Source: a virus. Taken from it: a DNA stretch of 64,000 bases. The notes under the pieces were generated by a model that saw only the letters and a list, made by a program, of their open reading frames with translations, was not told the origin of the DNA and ran no database searches. Position numbers and translations under genes: made by a program. The first letter of the stretch is position 1. Every line of letters begins with the position of its first letter. Positions 15,625-24,450 of this stretch are shown one piece after another. The DNA lies in IMG/VR virus record IMGVR_UViG_3300023170_000009, positions 62,001 through 126,000 of that record. One strand, given 5' to 3'.

Positions 15625-16809
15625 TTAAAACTTTTGCGACTTAGAAATAGCTGCTGTGTATCTAGACATTACACTATTTTCAACTAAAGCTTCAGCCTCA
15701 ACAGTATCCTCTAACTTCTCAGAATCAACTGACTGCTCTTTGGGGAAATAATTTTCCTTAACTACAGTAAGTTTCTGTCTGTAAAGCTCTTCGCTACCAT
15801 AAGAAATATCTTCTACTAACGATGCAAATTTCTCTGCCTCTGTAGAAGCTAAGTCTTCAGCTACTTCAGCGAAAACTCTTTCTTTCTTAAGTTGGTTAGC
15901 TTCGTTACTAAGTTCAACGTTGCTCTCGGTTTGCTCGTTTAAACGAGATTCCAATTCGTCGATCTTTTGCTGCATCTCACCAAGAACATCATATTTTTCT
16001 TCTGGAAGTTCAATGTAGTGCTCTGTGAACACCTGTTGCATGCTCTTAATAAAGGACTCAGTAACTTCTGTTCTGATTCCACTCTCAAGTGCAAGCTCAT
16101 TTTCCTTCATCCAGTTCTCAGTAACATAAGAGAGGTATTTGTCGATGCTCTCAACTAATCCTTCTTTAGCTGCTTCAAATTCTGTGTTAAACTGTTCAGT
16201 AAGTTCGGCTTCAATAGCTTCGACTTCTGATGTGACACGTGCTGTTAAAACTGCCTCAAAAATGTTTGCGGCCTTAACTTTGAACTCTTCGCTGAGATGT
16301 TCTTCGTCTGCGAACAAGGCTTCTAGGTCAGCCTCGAAAAGTGCTTCGGCTTCTTCATCAGTGTCTTCTTCTACAAGTTCTTCAGCTTCGGCTTCAACTT
16401 CCTCAACTTCATCTTCTTGCAAAACTTCTTCTTCTGCTTCTGCTTCAACAACTTCGTCTTCAACAATAACTTCTTCTTCTGACTCTTCAACTTCTTCTTG
16501 GTGAACGTTACCAGCAGATGTAGACTGAGCTACAACTTTTCTGGGGTCTTCCTTATCGTCGAAGTTAGGTGCCTTACCAGCGCCTTGTCCTGCTGGAAGA
16601 GTATTGTCTTTAGAAGACTTAGCAGATGCTGCCTTTCCTACCTCTGATGTTAATCCGCCTTCTGCATTGCCAGTACCACTAAGGTCTTGCATTTCAGGAT
16701 TTGGATTAGAATCGCCTTGGGTAGGGTTAGTAGCATCACCTTGCTGCTTATCTAAAGGACGGTTTGCGGCGCCCTCCATAAGTTCTCTAATTTTGGATTC
16801 TACTCCCAT
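15625..16809 (-). CDS. gp22: gp22 prohead core scaffold
   Basis: A 394-residue scaffold protein by position between gp21 and gp23 and by composition: a Gly/Asn/Pro/Ser-rich N-terminus, a very acidic tract of Glu/Ala/Val repeats (about 107-175) and long helical coiled-coil segments. Several potential gp21 sites (LxE, such as ALFEAD) lie in the acidic tract, fitting proteolytic destruction during head maturation. Longer than T4 gp22 (269) because of the N-terminal and acidic extensions. Late promoter at 16852. Confidence 0.9.
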   Translation of the reverse strand: MGVESKIRELMEGAANRPLDKQQGDATNPTQGDSNPNPEMQDLSGTGNAEGGLTSEVGKAASAKSSKDNTLPAGQGAGKAPNFDDKEDPRKVVAQSTSAGNVHQEEVEESEEEVIVEDEVVEAEAEEEVLQEDEVEEVEAEAEELVEEDTDEEAEALFEADLEALFADEEHLSEEFKVKAANIFEAVLTARVTSEVEAIEAELTEQFNTEFEAAKEGLVESIDKYLSYVTENWMKENELALESGIRTEVTESFIKSMQQVFTEHYIELPEEKYDVLGEMQQKIDELESRLNEQTESNVELSNEANQLKKERVFAEVAEDLASTEAEKFASLVEDISYGSEELYRQKLTVVKENYFPKEQSVDSEKLEDTVEAEALVENSVMSRYTAAISKSQKF

Positions 16810-16851
16810 TGTTTTCTCCCTTTTACGGTTGTTTAGTTTACTTCTAAATTA
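16810..16851 (-). other. gp22 leader
   Basis: Short untranslated leader between the late promoter and the gp22 ATG; it holds the GGGAG ribosome site and an AT-rich stretch. Nothing else is visible. Confidence 0.5.
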
Positions 16852-16859
16852 TATTTATA
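16852..16859 (-). promoter_or_regulatory. T4-type late promoter of gp22
   Basis: TATAAATA on the minus strand, 42 bases before the gp22 ATG, followed by GGGAG ribosome site. Confidence 0.85.
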
Positions 16860-16864
16860 TTTAT

Positions 16865-17527
16865 TTAAATTTTGGACAATTTATTCAAGAAACTTTCAAA
16901 AACTTTTAACTTTGTTGCCTCAAGTTCTCTTGACTGAGCCTTTTTAATGGCTTCCTGTGCTAAATAAGCGTCTTGTTCTTTCCAAACACCATTAACAAAA
17001 GCCCACTCTTTATTCTCCATAATACCACGTACAAAGGCGTCTGGTGCTGAGGGGTCAGCTACAATGTCTGCTGCTGTTGCTAACATAAAATCGTCCTGGA
17101 CTTCGTTAACACCATCCTTGGTCTCTTTAAGAGTACCTAACCCTCTTGAGCTAACACCAAGGTTAGCACCTTCGTCTATAAGTTCCTTGACGATTCTACC
17201 CATAGGCGTGTCAAGAATCTTTGCCTTTCCAATAAAATTGTCTCCGTCCTCTTTTAGACCGACAATCATATGTGAAACTCTATCTAAATTAATTGTAGGA
17301 CCATCAGGGTGACCAAGTTCGCCGTAGGCACGTTTTTTGTCGATGTTCTCTTTAGTGTAACGTGCAACCTCTTTCTCCATGATCTCTCTAGGATACATAC
17401 GTCCATTTCTGTTTGTAATGTTAGACTGTAAGAAAGGCCCTTCAATAAAGTAAGACTTCTTACCTGTCTCTTCATTTAACTCAGAAAGGTATTTAATTTC
17501 TTCTGTTACTTCTGTAATAAGTTTCAT
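16865..17527 (-). CDS. gp21: gp21 prohead protease
   Basis: A 220-residue herpes/HK97-type serine protease that processes the scaffold and gp23. The catalytic His is in GELGHPDG (His73) and the nucleophile region is LGVSSRG (Ser126/127). The N-terminal NRNGRMYPREIM and conserved ILDTPMGR (105-112) are typical of T4 gp21. Length matches T4 (212). The gene follows a small virion protein with one base between, and precedes gp22. Confidence 0.96.
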   Translation of the reverse strand: MKLITEVTEEIKYLSELNEETGKKSYFIEGPFLQSNITNRNGRMYPREIMEKEVARYTKENIDKKRAYGELGHPDGPTINLDRVSHMIVGLKEDGDNFIGKAKILDTPMGRIVKELIDEGANLGVSSRGLGTLKETKDGVNEVQDDFMLATAADIVADPSAPDAFVRGIMENKEWAFVNGVWKEQDAYLAQEAIKKAQSRELEATKLKVFESFLNKLSKI

Positions 17528-17528
17528 G

Positions 17529-17918
17529 TTATCCTAAACTCCCTAAAGCACCTTGATGCTGTTGTGATCCATAACCTGCGGATTTGTTAAGTTCGAGAAT
17601 GAGAACTGCATCACCATTAGAAATATTAATGTCAATGTCTGATGTGTTTTCTGTGTTCTCAACGAAACCATACCAATCGGTAAACCCTACACCGTGCAAG
17701 TGTGCAATAGTTGTGCCGTTTCTAGCAATTGTAATTGCAGAGTTTTTATCGCAGTACCAGTGTATCTTTGTAATGTTTACTTCTGGTGTGCCTACCGTTT
17801 CGGATGCCTTTTTGATATCAACATCCAAGTCGATTGTCCCTGTGTCCCCGCCAGTTCCGCTGACTCTGACGACGGCTTGGACTTGTGTCAACTTTAAATT
17901 AGAACTAGCGAATGCCAT
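17529..17918 (-). CDS. Putative virion protein, beta-rich
   Basis: A 129-residue protein with alternating beta-strand pattern, one WYC and a HLHGVGFTDWYGFVEN stretch, and a Gly/Gln-rich C-terminus. It lies between the gp68-position gene and gp21 in the head-assembly cluster, so a capsid or decoration role is plausible. I do not recognise a named family. Ribosome site GGGAG before ATG. Gene certain, function unknown. Confidence 0.75.
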   Translation of the reverse strand: MAFASSNLKLTQVQAVVRVSGTGGDTGTIDLDVDIKKASETVGTPEVNITKIHWYCDKNSAITIARNGTTIAHLHGVGFTDWYGFVENTENTSDIDINISNGDAVLILELNKSAGYGSQQHQGALGSLG

Positions 17919-17940
17919 CTATGTGTCTCCCGGTTATTAA

Positions 17941-18240
17941 TTACTTCTTCTTATGATTACCGTGAGAGCCTTCTTCCAAAACTTCTACATCTGGATCGTC
18001 TATCTCTACGGTTTCTACTCCATGCTCAAACATTACTTTGTACCAAGAAACATGCCCCAAGTCATCTGGTTGTGCATGTTCCCCTAAAATAGGTGTACCC
18101 TCTTTCCACTCTTTGTGGAAAATTTTGCTTGCGCACATGTGTTGATCGCCTGGCAAAGAACCTTTCTCTACGCCATCAACAGGTGCCTCAGCGATGTCAT
18201 CTACTTCAACACCATTTCTAAAATCTTTAAACGTCTTCAT
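17941..18240 (-). CDS. Small protein in the gp68 position
   Basis: A 99-residue acidic protein starting MKTFKDFRNGVEVDDIAEAPVDG and ending in a basic HGNHKKK. It occupies the position of T4 prohead core gene 68, between the gp67-like gene and the protease region, but is shorter than T4 gp68 (141) and I see no decisive similarity. It contains a WYKVMFEHGVE motif that looks like a small folded domain. Overlaps the gp67-like gene by 14 bases. Confidence 0.7.
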   Translation of the reverse strand: MKTFKDFRNGVEVDDIAEAPVDGVEKGSLPGDQHMCASKIFHKEWKEGTPILGEHAQPDDLGHVSWYKVMFEHGVETVEIDDPDVEVLEEGSHGNHKKK

Positions 18241-18505
18241 CGTCGTCTCCTGTTTGTTGGTCTAGATCCACAGTTTCAGGTTCTGCGGCTGGGTCCACTT
18301 CATGTATGTGTTCCTCGCCGTCTGCCAAACCCATTGCTTGCAAATCTGGATTTTTAAATACGGATGAAGCTAATTCTGCCTTAAAATCATTGATAGCATT
18401 ATTAGCTCTATCCTGCATAATTGAATTAAACTTGTCCTGGACCTCACTAGCTTTTCCACTAGCAATGCTGTCCATCATATCTTTAATCGCCTGTTGTTGG
18501 TCCAT
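18227..18505 (-). CDS. gp67: gp67-like prohead core protein
   Basis: A 92-residue protein with a helical N-terminus (AIKDMMDSIASGK, a segment repeated in style in T4-like prohead core proteins) and a highly acidic C-terminus (DDDEDV). Directly downstream of the portal gene as in T4, where gp67 (PIP, 80 residues) is an acidic internal core peptide precursor. Overlaps gp20 by 23 bases. Named by position and composition. Confidence 0.7.
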   Translation of the reverse strand: MDQQQAIKDMMDSIASGKASEVQDKFNSIMQDRANNAINDFKAELASSVFKNPDLQAMGLADGEEHIHEVDPAAEPETVDLDQQTGDDDEDV

Positions 18506-20000
18506 TATCTTCTCCTTCTTGATCTGGATTAAGAGGCTGTTCTAACATCATCTCTCTTTCCATTTCTTCAATCTCTTCATCTGTTAGCATTAAAATATTT
18601 TTTTGTACATACTTTTTGCTGTACAATGTGCCTATATAACTAGACACCCCGTTTAAAACTTCTACCCTGCTTCTTAAAATTTCTTGATTTTTTGACTCTG
18701 TATAATAAGCGTCAGAAGCAAATTCGTATATAATGTCATCTCTGATAGATTTCCAATCTTCTTCTGTAATTACTTTCTTTAAAACTAATTGTGTCTTAAG
18801 CAAGTCATCAAAGATGATAGCAAATTTATTTCTTAACTTAGCAACGAACTTTGTAAATTTTAATTCGTCTCTATTAATTTCTGCAGCTCTGCCAAAGTTT
18901 AAACCTGCTTGCTGCTGTAGGCGAGAAACCGGAACATTTAAAGACTGATACAATTTCTTTTGAAAGTATTCAACGTCCTCAATCTGCCCCAAGTTTTGTC
19001 CGGCGGGGAGTGTGTCTATATTTGTGCCGTTGCTACCTTCTCTACGTGGAAGCCAAAAATCTTCCAACATAGACATAAACTTCTTATCGTCTCTAATCTC
19101 GCCAGTGGATGCATCGTATACTAACTTATTACGATAACGATCCATAATGTCTTTTAGATATTGTTCTGCCTTTTGCGCTGGCAAGTTACCAACATCTACA
19201 TAAAATATCCTTCGTTCTGGCGCCCTTGTAATACGATAAATTACAACAGCGTTTTCCATCATTCTAAGTTGATTAGCGGGCCTTATTGCCTTATGTAAGT
19301 AAGATAAAGCAATTCCTTTATCTTGATCTACTAATCCACTTGGCGCGTATGTTATCGCGTCTTTAGTAATCTTTAAGGCCTGATCGTTAGCTGTGGCCTT
19401 ATATTGTCCTGGCTTATTAGCAATGCCTTTGTCATTAAAAATAAAGAACTCTTCTACACTCTTAACAAACTGTATACCATCTGCGTTCTTTTCTTTTTTA
19501 ACTTCTCGGACCTTTGTAATTTTTCTAGGGTCAATATATCTAATGTCCCTAATACCTTGCCGAGGCTTTTCCATGTCGATAACTTTGTGGAAGTACATTC
19601 TTCCATCAATGTACCAACGTCTAAAGTAATCCTGTGCTCTATTTTTAAAATCTAAAATATCTGTTATATTTTCAAACTCTGCTAGAATTTGTTTTTTAAC
19701 AGAAGCACTTAATTGTACCTTATCCAAATTTAAAGTAATTGGATCTTCATCTTCTAAATTACTTAGACTATCATTGACAATATCCTCAATGGCAGCATCC
19801 ACGTCAGCCATTAAGGATATGTCTCTATACCTTTTAATAAGCTCGGCTTCATTATTAGCAACCCCTTCTATATCTAGATAGGTGCCGTAATAGCCACCGG
19901 CTCTAATGCTCTCTACTGAGCCCTCGTCGGAAGGAGCCACAAAGGATTTCTCACTTTGTGGCATCTTCTCTCGAGTTATGTTAAACCCAAAAATCTTCAT
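18483..20000 (-). CDS. gp20: gp20 portal vertex protein
   Basis: A 505-residue portal protein forming the dodecameric DNA gate at the head vertex. Recognised by segments diagnostic for T4-like portals: DAAIEDIVNDSLSNLED (about 66-82), RRWYIDGRMYFHKVI (about 128-142), RYIDPRKI, RRIFYVDVGNLPAQKAEQYL (about 267-286) and EDFWLPRREGSNGTNIDTLPGG-like region (about 321-342). Length is near T4 gp20 (524). The leader has no TATAAATA; it probably continues from gp19 or an unseen promoter. Confidence 0.97.
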   Translation of the reverse strand: MKIFGFNITREKMPQSEKSFVAPSDEGSVESIRAGGYYGTYLDIEGVANNEAELIKRYRDISLMADVDAAIEDIVNDSLSNLEDEDPITLNLDKVQLSASVKKQILAEFENITDILDFKNRAQDYFRRWYIDGRMYFHKVIDMEKPRQGIRDIRYIDPRKITKVREVKKEKNADGIQFVKSVEEFFIFNDKGIANKPGQYKATANDQALKITKDAITYAPSGLVDQDKGIALSYLHKAIRPANQLRMMENAVVIYRITRAPERRIFYVDVGNLPAQKAEQYLKDIMDRYRNKLVYDASTGEIRDDKKFMSMLEDFWLPRREGSNGTNIDTLPAGQNLGQIEDVEYFQKKLYQSLNVPVSRLQQQAGLNFGRAAEINRDELKFTKFVAKLRNKFAIIFDDLLKTQLVLKKVITEEDWKSIRDDIIYEFASDAYYTESKNQEILRSRVEVLNGVSSYIGTLYSKKYVQKNILMLTDEEIEEMEREMMLEQPLNPDQEGEDNGPTTGD

Positions 20001-20025
20001 ATTATATTAAACTCTTACGGTCGCC

Positions 20026-20541
20026 TTAAACGACGTCGTAATTCTGGTACTGGAATGTAACTGTAAACTCTTCGATAATATCGTTCTGTGCATACTGGAG
20101 TGCAATTTCTGACATTTGAATCGGAAATGCACTTCTTAATGTATATGTGCCGCCTGGCAATACATCGTCGTTACGGTCCAAGTGCTGAACTACGATATCG
20201 GCTTGGTAATCTGATGGATTTAGAGTACCTTCGTTATCTTCTTTGCCGTTCATCCCTTCCATCCAGAGTTCGAAAGCTTGTCTTAAAGACTGGCTTGTGT
20301 CGTTTACAATAGTAATTGTCCACGGATCGAAAATTCTTTCGCCTGCCAATTTTACTTCACGACCTCTGTACTGTATAATAGCTGGGTTAACAGTTGAAGC
20401 AGGAAGTGCTGCACCTGTAACCAATAAGCTATATGACGGATCAACGCCTGGAACATAACTAGGGAAGCCTAATAACACCCTAAACTGATTAGGACGTGCT
20501 CCACCTGCGCCAAGTCGGGCTTTAAATTCTGAAATATTCAT
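20026..20541 (-). CDS. gp19: gp19 tail tube protein
   Basis: A 171-residue tail-tube subunit. It starts MNISEFKARLGAGGARPNQFRV and has the conserved WTITIVND and C-terminal EIALQYAQNDIIEEFTVTFQYQ strand typical of T4 gp19 (163 residues). Stacked hexamers form the DNA channel inside the sheath. Preceded by the sheath gene and its own late promoter (20563), with a GGAG ribosome site 7 bases from ATG. Confidence 0.95.
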   Translation of the reverse strand: MNISEFKARLGAGGARPNQFRVLLGFPSYVPGVDPSYSLLVTGAALPASTVNPAIIQYRGREVKLAGERIFDPWTITIVNDTSQSLRQAFELWMEGMNGKEDNEGTLNPSDYQADIVVQHLDRNDDVLPGGTYTLRSAFPIQMSEIALQYAQNDIIEEFTVTFQYQNYDVV

Positions 20542-20562
20542 TAATGTCTCCTATTTACTTTT

Positions 20563-20570
20563 TATTTATA
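20563..20570 (-). promoter_or_regulatory. T4-type late promoter of gp19
   Basis: TATAAATA on the minus strand in the 33-base gap after gp18, 21 bases before the gp19 ATG. Confidence 0.85.
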
Positions 20571-20574
20571 ACCC

Positions 20575-22269
20575 TTAAGCGCCAACTTCCTCAAAAGAAA
20601 CTCCTGTTCTTGTTGCGATGAAGTTAAGTTGAATAAAGTTAATAGACTTCGCAGGCTTCAAGTAAATGTCTGCAACAAACTCTTGTCTGTCAATTACTTC
20701 TTGAGTATTGTTGTTTTCATTACATACCACTTTAAAGTCATATAAACCTTTTCTGCCTTGAACGTCTCTCAAGAAAGGCTCTACTAAGCTAGTGAACTGT
20801 GCTCTTGTGAAAGCATCGTTAAATTCAAATAGCTGGAACTTAGCTGCTGTAGCTATTGCTTTTTCTAATACAATAAACAATCTTCTAACGTTGATTCTGT
20901 CGAAAGCGGAAGGCTTGTCTAACATAGTTCTGTCACCAAATAACAGGATGCCAGAGCCAGGGAAACCAACAATCGGGTTAACGCCTGCTTTGTAAATTGT
21001 ATCTCTGTCTGTTTTCTTAGGTGAGTAAGCTAGTTTAACAGCATTCTTAATTTGACCTCTGTTGTAACCTGCTGGCGAATACCAAGGATCTGCTACTGTG
21101 TCAGTAATAACACAAAGTCCTGCGGTGTCACCGTTACAAGGAACAGTTCTATAAATGTCGTTGTATCTGTCGTACATTACTTTCCATCCACTGTCCATAA
21201 CGGAGTAAGATGTTGTAGTGTAAGAATTTCTATCAGAAACAATGTCTGCTGCCTCTGAACCTGCGTTGTTTACTACGCTAGATCTCTGAGGTGAAACAAA
21301 TGTTAAACAGTCTTTTCTTACTGTAGAAACATTGTCCTGAATCCACTTACCTACTGTAATGCTATGTCCTGCGGCCATGATCAAGGAAACGTCTACCTGC
21401 TCATCATTAGCAAATAGTTCGTAACCATTCTGAAGATCTCCGTCGCTAGGAGCTGCATCTGCGCCTGCTTGTAAAGAAGCATCTGCTACAGATGGTGCAA
21501 TGTCCGTATCGTCCAAGACCTGGAACGTTGTTCCTGCCATGGTAGAACCCCAGTTAGATGCAGAAGCATCTTTCTTGGCTGGGTGATCCATCCAGTGAAT
21601 CCACTCACTTTCACGATTAAGAACATTTTTATAATAGTTAGTTTCGCCCACAGAGTTTGTAGCGTCTACTGCTTTAGACAATCCTGCAAATTTTTCTAGG
21701 ATTGTGCCTGCGACTCCTGTAATAGCTCCGTCTTCGTCAATGACGATAACGTGCATCTCATCTTGAGAACCGCCTGCTGCTGTAGCAGAAGCTGTGGTAC
21801 CTGGAGTGTAATCGAAGTTACCTGCATAAGTCCACGTGCTAAAAGTTGCGCTGTCTGCGAAGGATACCTTAATGCTATTGCCTAAGGTTCCTGGGAATTT
21901 TGCTGCCCACATACCAACAGAATTATTTCCGCCGGCGTGGTTAAAAGCGTAATCATCAGCGTTCGATACAAGTACGCCTGCTCCAGATGCTGTAGCATTT
22001 AAAGCAGTGCTTCCAACTTTACGCACAACCTGAAGGTTGTTGCCATAAGCAAGGAAAGAAGCAGCTGTAAACCATACATCTGCTACGTCATTGTCAGGAA
22101 CACCAAAGTATTTTCTTAAATTATTTTCTGAATCTATAGTGCGAATCTCGCCAACTGGACCCCACTTGAAATAACCACAGATGCCGCCAGATGTGGTAGC
22201 GACCGCAGGTACTACAGTAGTTAAATCCTTTTCTGTAACGAGTACGCCTGGTGATAGCTGAAAAGCCAT
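20575..22269 (-). CDS. gp18: gp18 tail sheath protein
   Basis: A 564-residue contractile sheath subunit. N-terminal SPGVLVTEKDLTTVVPAVATTSGGI and the C-terminal domain (VNPIVGFPGSGILLFGDRTM, INVRRLFIVLEKAI, FVADIYLKPAKSINFIQLNF) are the conserved sheath core that slides on contraction. The surface-exposed middle (about 70-280), rich in Ala/Gly/Asp, is variable. Shorter than T4 gp18 (659). Own late promoter at 22320 and ribosome site GAGGAG. Confidence 0.97.
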   Translation of the reverse strand: MAFQLSPGVLVTEKDLTTVVPAVATTSGGICGYFKWGPVGEIRTIDSENNLRKYFGVPDNDVADVWFTAASFLAYGNNLQVVRKVGSTALNATASGAGVLVSNADDYAFNHAGGNNSVGMWAAKFPGTLGNSIKVSFADSATFSTWTYAGNFDYTPGTTASATAAGGSQDEMHVIVIDEDGAITGVAGTILEKFAGLSKAVDATNSVGETNYYKNVLNRESEWIHWMDHPAKKDASASNWGSTMAGTTFQVLDDTDIAPSVADASLQAGADAAPSDGDLQNGYELFANDEQVDVSLIMAAGHSITVGKWIQDNVSTVRKDCLTFVSPQRSSVVNNAGSEAADIVSDRNSYTTTSYSVMDSGWKVMYDRYNDIYRTVPCNGDTAGLCVITDTVADPWYSPAGYNRGQIKNAVKLAYSPKKTDRDTIYKAGVNPIVGFPGSGILLFGDRTMLDKPSAFDRINVRRLFIVLEKAIATAAKFQLFEFNDAFTRAQFTSLVEPFLRDVQGRKGLYDFKVVCNENNNTQEVIDRQEFVADIYLKPAKSINFIQLNFIATRTGVSFEEVGA

Positions 22270-22319
22270 GTTTTTCTCCTCGGTTTATTATGAATGACAC
22301 AAGTTTTGTTTCATTCAAT

Positions 22320-22327
22320 TATTTATA
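22320..22327 (-). promoter_or_regulatory. T4-type late promoter of gp18
   Basis: TATAAATA on the minus strand in the gap after gp17, 50 bases before the gp18 ATG. Confidence 0.87.
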
Positions 22328-22331
22328 AAAA

Positions 22332-23978
22332 TTAAAATTTAAGTCCTAATTCCTGTACTTTTTTTGCGTATTCTTCGTCCAACAACCAGTAGTCTCCGCC
22401 AATAACTTCTCCTTCTGGCTCATCATTTGACTTACGCATAACAAATGGCGTAAGATTTTGCTGAATACTTTTCATTTGCTGGTTATATAATCCCTCTCTA
22501 GTGTTTACATCTGTTAATTCCTTAAAAAAAGGATTAGCAGATAACCAACCAAATAATACCATACACATTACACAATCATCGTGATATCCTTCATCTGCCT
22601 GATAAGTATTACCTTTTTCAACAAACGTTGACATCTCATGTATAATGTCTGCGTCAAAACATAGAAGTTTTTGCTCTTCCATTAAAGATTTAAAAGCAAA
22701 ACACCCCTGTCTCTTTACTTGTTTAGAAGTAGTTACTCCTAATTTAGTAGTTCTTCCAAAACCAGGAGACACAAACTGTCGTCCTTTCTCGGTTACTGTA
22801 CTAAAAATATTATCGTATTCTATTTCCTCATGTAATATTTGTACGACTTGTTGGCCTATGTCGTTTGTTTCTACTAAGACATAAGCATTATTATAATCTT
22901 TTCCCACCTTAGATACCACTTCTGGGTATAACATAGGTGCGATCTTGTTATCTCTATACTTTGCTACAACCTTATAGGGCATTTCTGTTATATCAAAAAC
23001 AACAAAGGCGGAATAATCTCCACCTATACCCCTAGCAGTGTCTACCGTTATAGCATAGAACCTATTTTCTTTAGGCTCTTCATATATATCCAAACCATTA
23101 TTTTGAAAAACAGGATCAATTGAACTTAAATTAGCAATAGTTCTAGCATTAATAAGTGTATTAGATGACCCTAAAAATTCACATAAAACCTCTTGGTTGA
23201 ATTTTAGCTCGCCAAGAAGTTTAAATTGTTCTTCTGCCCACTTCTCGTCTCTTCCTGGAATCTCGCTATAGTGAATAAAATGATTTACAAACCCATTAGC
23301 ATTCTTTTCTGATTCGTTCCAAAACTTCCAGAAGTGGTTGTAACCCAATGGAGTAGATGTGAGAAGAATTTTTGTTGTCTCACCAGCAGAAATAGTAGGA
23401 TAAACAGAAGCAAAAAACTCGTCTGCAACATTGTTTGGAATAATTGCCGCCTCATCAATGTATAGCCAGTTTACAGATTTACCTCGAATACCTGAGGTTG
23501 TTGTTGCTGCTGTAAAAACTTTACAATTATTTTCTAACTCAACGTCACCCTTGTTCCATGTCTTTACACCTTGCTGCATCCATATTGGTAAATTCTCATA
23601 CATAATTTGGTAACGAGATAATACTTCTCTAGCAGCCGCCGTCTTGTTACCCATTATAGCGACTGTTTTATCTTCCTGAAATATTGTGTACCATAAAATA
23701 CAAGCTGCAGCTGTAACCGTTTTACCTTGCTGTCTGCCCTCCATTAAGATAACTTTACGATTTTTTAGAATAATATCTACTTTTGTTTTTTGACAATCGT
23801 ATAATTTAAAGAGTTGTAACCCTCTATCCAATGTGATAATTTGACAGAAGTTTTCTATAAAGTAGATTGGATCTTCTTTACACTTAACATATTCTTGTAA
23901 TTGTTCTTTGGTGAATTGATGTTGGTAACCGACGGCCTTTAGATTGGGATTGCCGTGGTAAGAGGTTTGATCTTCCAT
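22332..23978 (-). CDS. gp17: gp17 terminase large subunit
   Basis: A 548-residue packaging motor with ATPase and headful nuclease domains. Walker A GRQQGKT (81-87), Walker B WLYIDEAA (about 170-177), coupling motif TSTP (about 208-211), and nuclease ITVDTARGIGGDYSAFVV (about 311-328) with its catalytic Asp; a further acidic site is in HDDCVMC (about 473-479). Length and order match T4 gp17 (610, uninterrupted here by intron or intein). Follows gp16 with an 7-base gap. Confidence 0.97.
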   Translation of the reverse strand: MEDQTSYHGNPNLKAVGYQHQFTKEQLQEYVKCKEDPIYFIENFCQIITLDRGLQLFKLYDCQKTKVDIILKNRKVILMEGRQQGKTVTAAACILWYTIFQEDKTVAIMGNKTAAAREVLSRYQIMYENLPIWMQQGVKTWNKGDVELENNCKVFTAATTTSGIRGKSVNWLYIDEAAIIPNNVADEFFASVYPTISAGETTKILLTSTPLGYNHFWKFWNESEKNANGFVNHFIHYSEIPGRDEKWAEEQFKLLGELKFNQEVLCEFLGSSNTLINARTIANLSSIDPVFQNNGLDIYEEPKENRFYAITVDTARGIGGDYSAFVVFDITEMPYKVVAKYRDNKIAPMLYPEVVSKVGKDYNNAYVLVETNDIGQQVVQILHEEIEYDNIFSTVTEKGRQFVSPGFGRTTKLGVTTSKQVKRQGCFAFKSLMEEQKLLCFDADIIHEMSTFVEKGNTYQADEGYHDDCVMCMVLFGWLSANPFFKELTDVNTREGLYNQQMKSIQQNLTPFVMRKSNDEPEGEVIGGDYWLLDEEYAKKVQELGLKF

Positions 23979-23985
23979 ACTTTAC

Positions 23986-24450
23986 TTACCCCTCAATAAC
24001 TTTCGGATCTTTTTCTTCTCTACCAAGTGCCTTTAAAAGATCTTTTGTGCTTCCAACAAATAGATTATTATTTGTTACCTTTGAAGACTTTCCTGTCTCA
24101 CCTTTAACTCTTTTTGCTTTGTCCTGCACGTCTAACATACCCTGTGCATTGTCTTGTAGAGTTTTAATTAACTGTCCTGCAACCTCATAAGCCCTAGGGT
24201 GATCACTATTTTTTGCGATATTAAGGATGCCCTGTATTGCCTCTTCACTATAAGTAGCTGTTCTTTTTAAAATATCTCTGGCTTCTTGAAAATCTGATTC
24301 TAACTGCTTATCATGCGTTTCAGCAGGAACAGGCAAATCCTTTTCTTCCCTAACTTTAGTTAATGTCTTATCTAAAGCAGCCGTAGGACTTGTTTTAAAT
24401 TTTTTATCTAATTTCTCAAATGGATTTTCAGCCGACATCTTCACCCTCAA
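23986..24450 (-). CDS. gp16: gp16 terminase small subunit
   Basis: A 154-residue helical protein directly before gp17. The central RDILKRTATYSEEAIQGILNIAKNSDHPRAYEVAGQLIKTLQDN (about 53-96) is the coiled-coil oligomerisation region characteristic of T4-like gp16 (164 residues), which forms rings and regulates gp17. C-terminal NNNLFVGSTKDLLKAL is also typical. Overlaps the gp15 end by 23 bases; a TATAAATA inside gp15 could serve it. Confidence 0.92.
   Translation of the reverse strand: MRVKMSAENPFEKLDKKFKTSPTAALDKTLTKVREEKDLPVPAETHDKQLESDFQEARDILKRTATYSEEAIQGILNIAKNSDHPRAYEVAGQLIKTLQDNAQGMLDVQDKAKRVKGETGKSSKVTNNNLFVGSTKDLLKALGREEKDPKVIEG

Noticed and set aside
16139-16504. Plus-strand Ser-rich frame opposite gp22
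   Set aside because: It mirrors the Glu/Ala-rich coding of the scaffold acidic tract; no start signals.
22621-22665. TTGACA and TATAAT close together on the plus strand inside gp17
   Set aside because: Spacing is only about 7 bases, unusable for sigma70.
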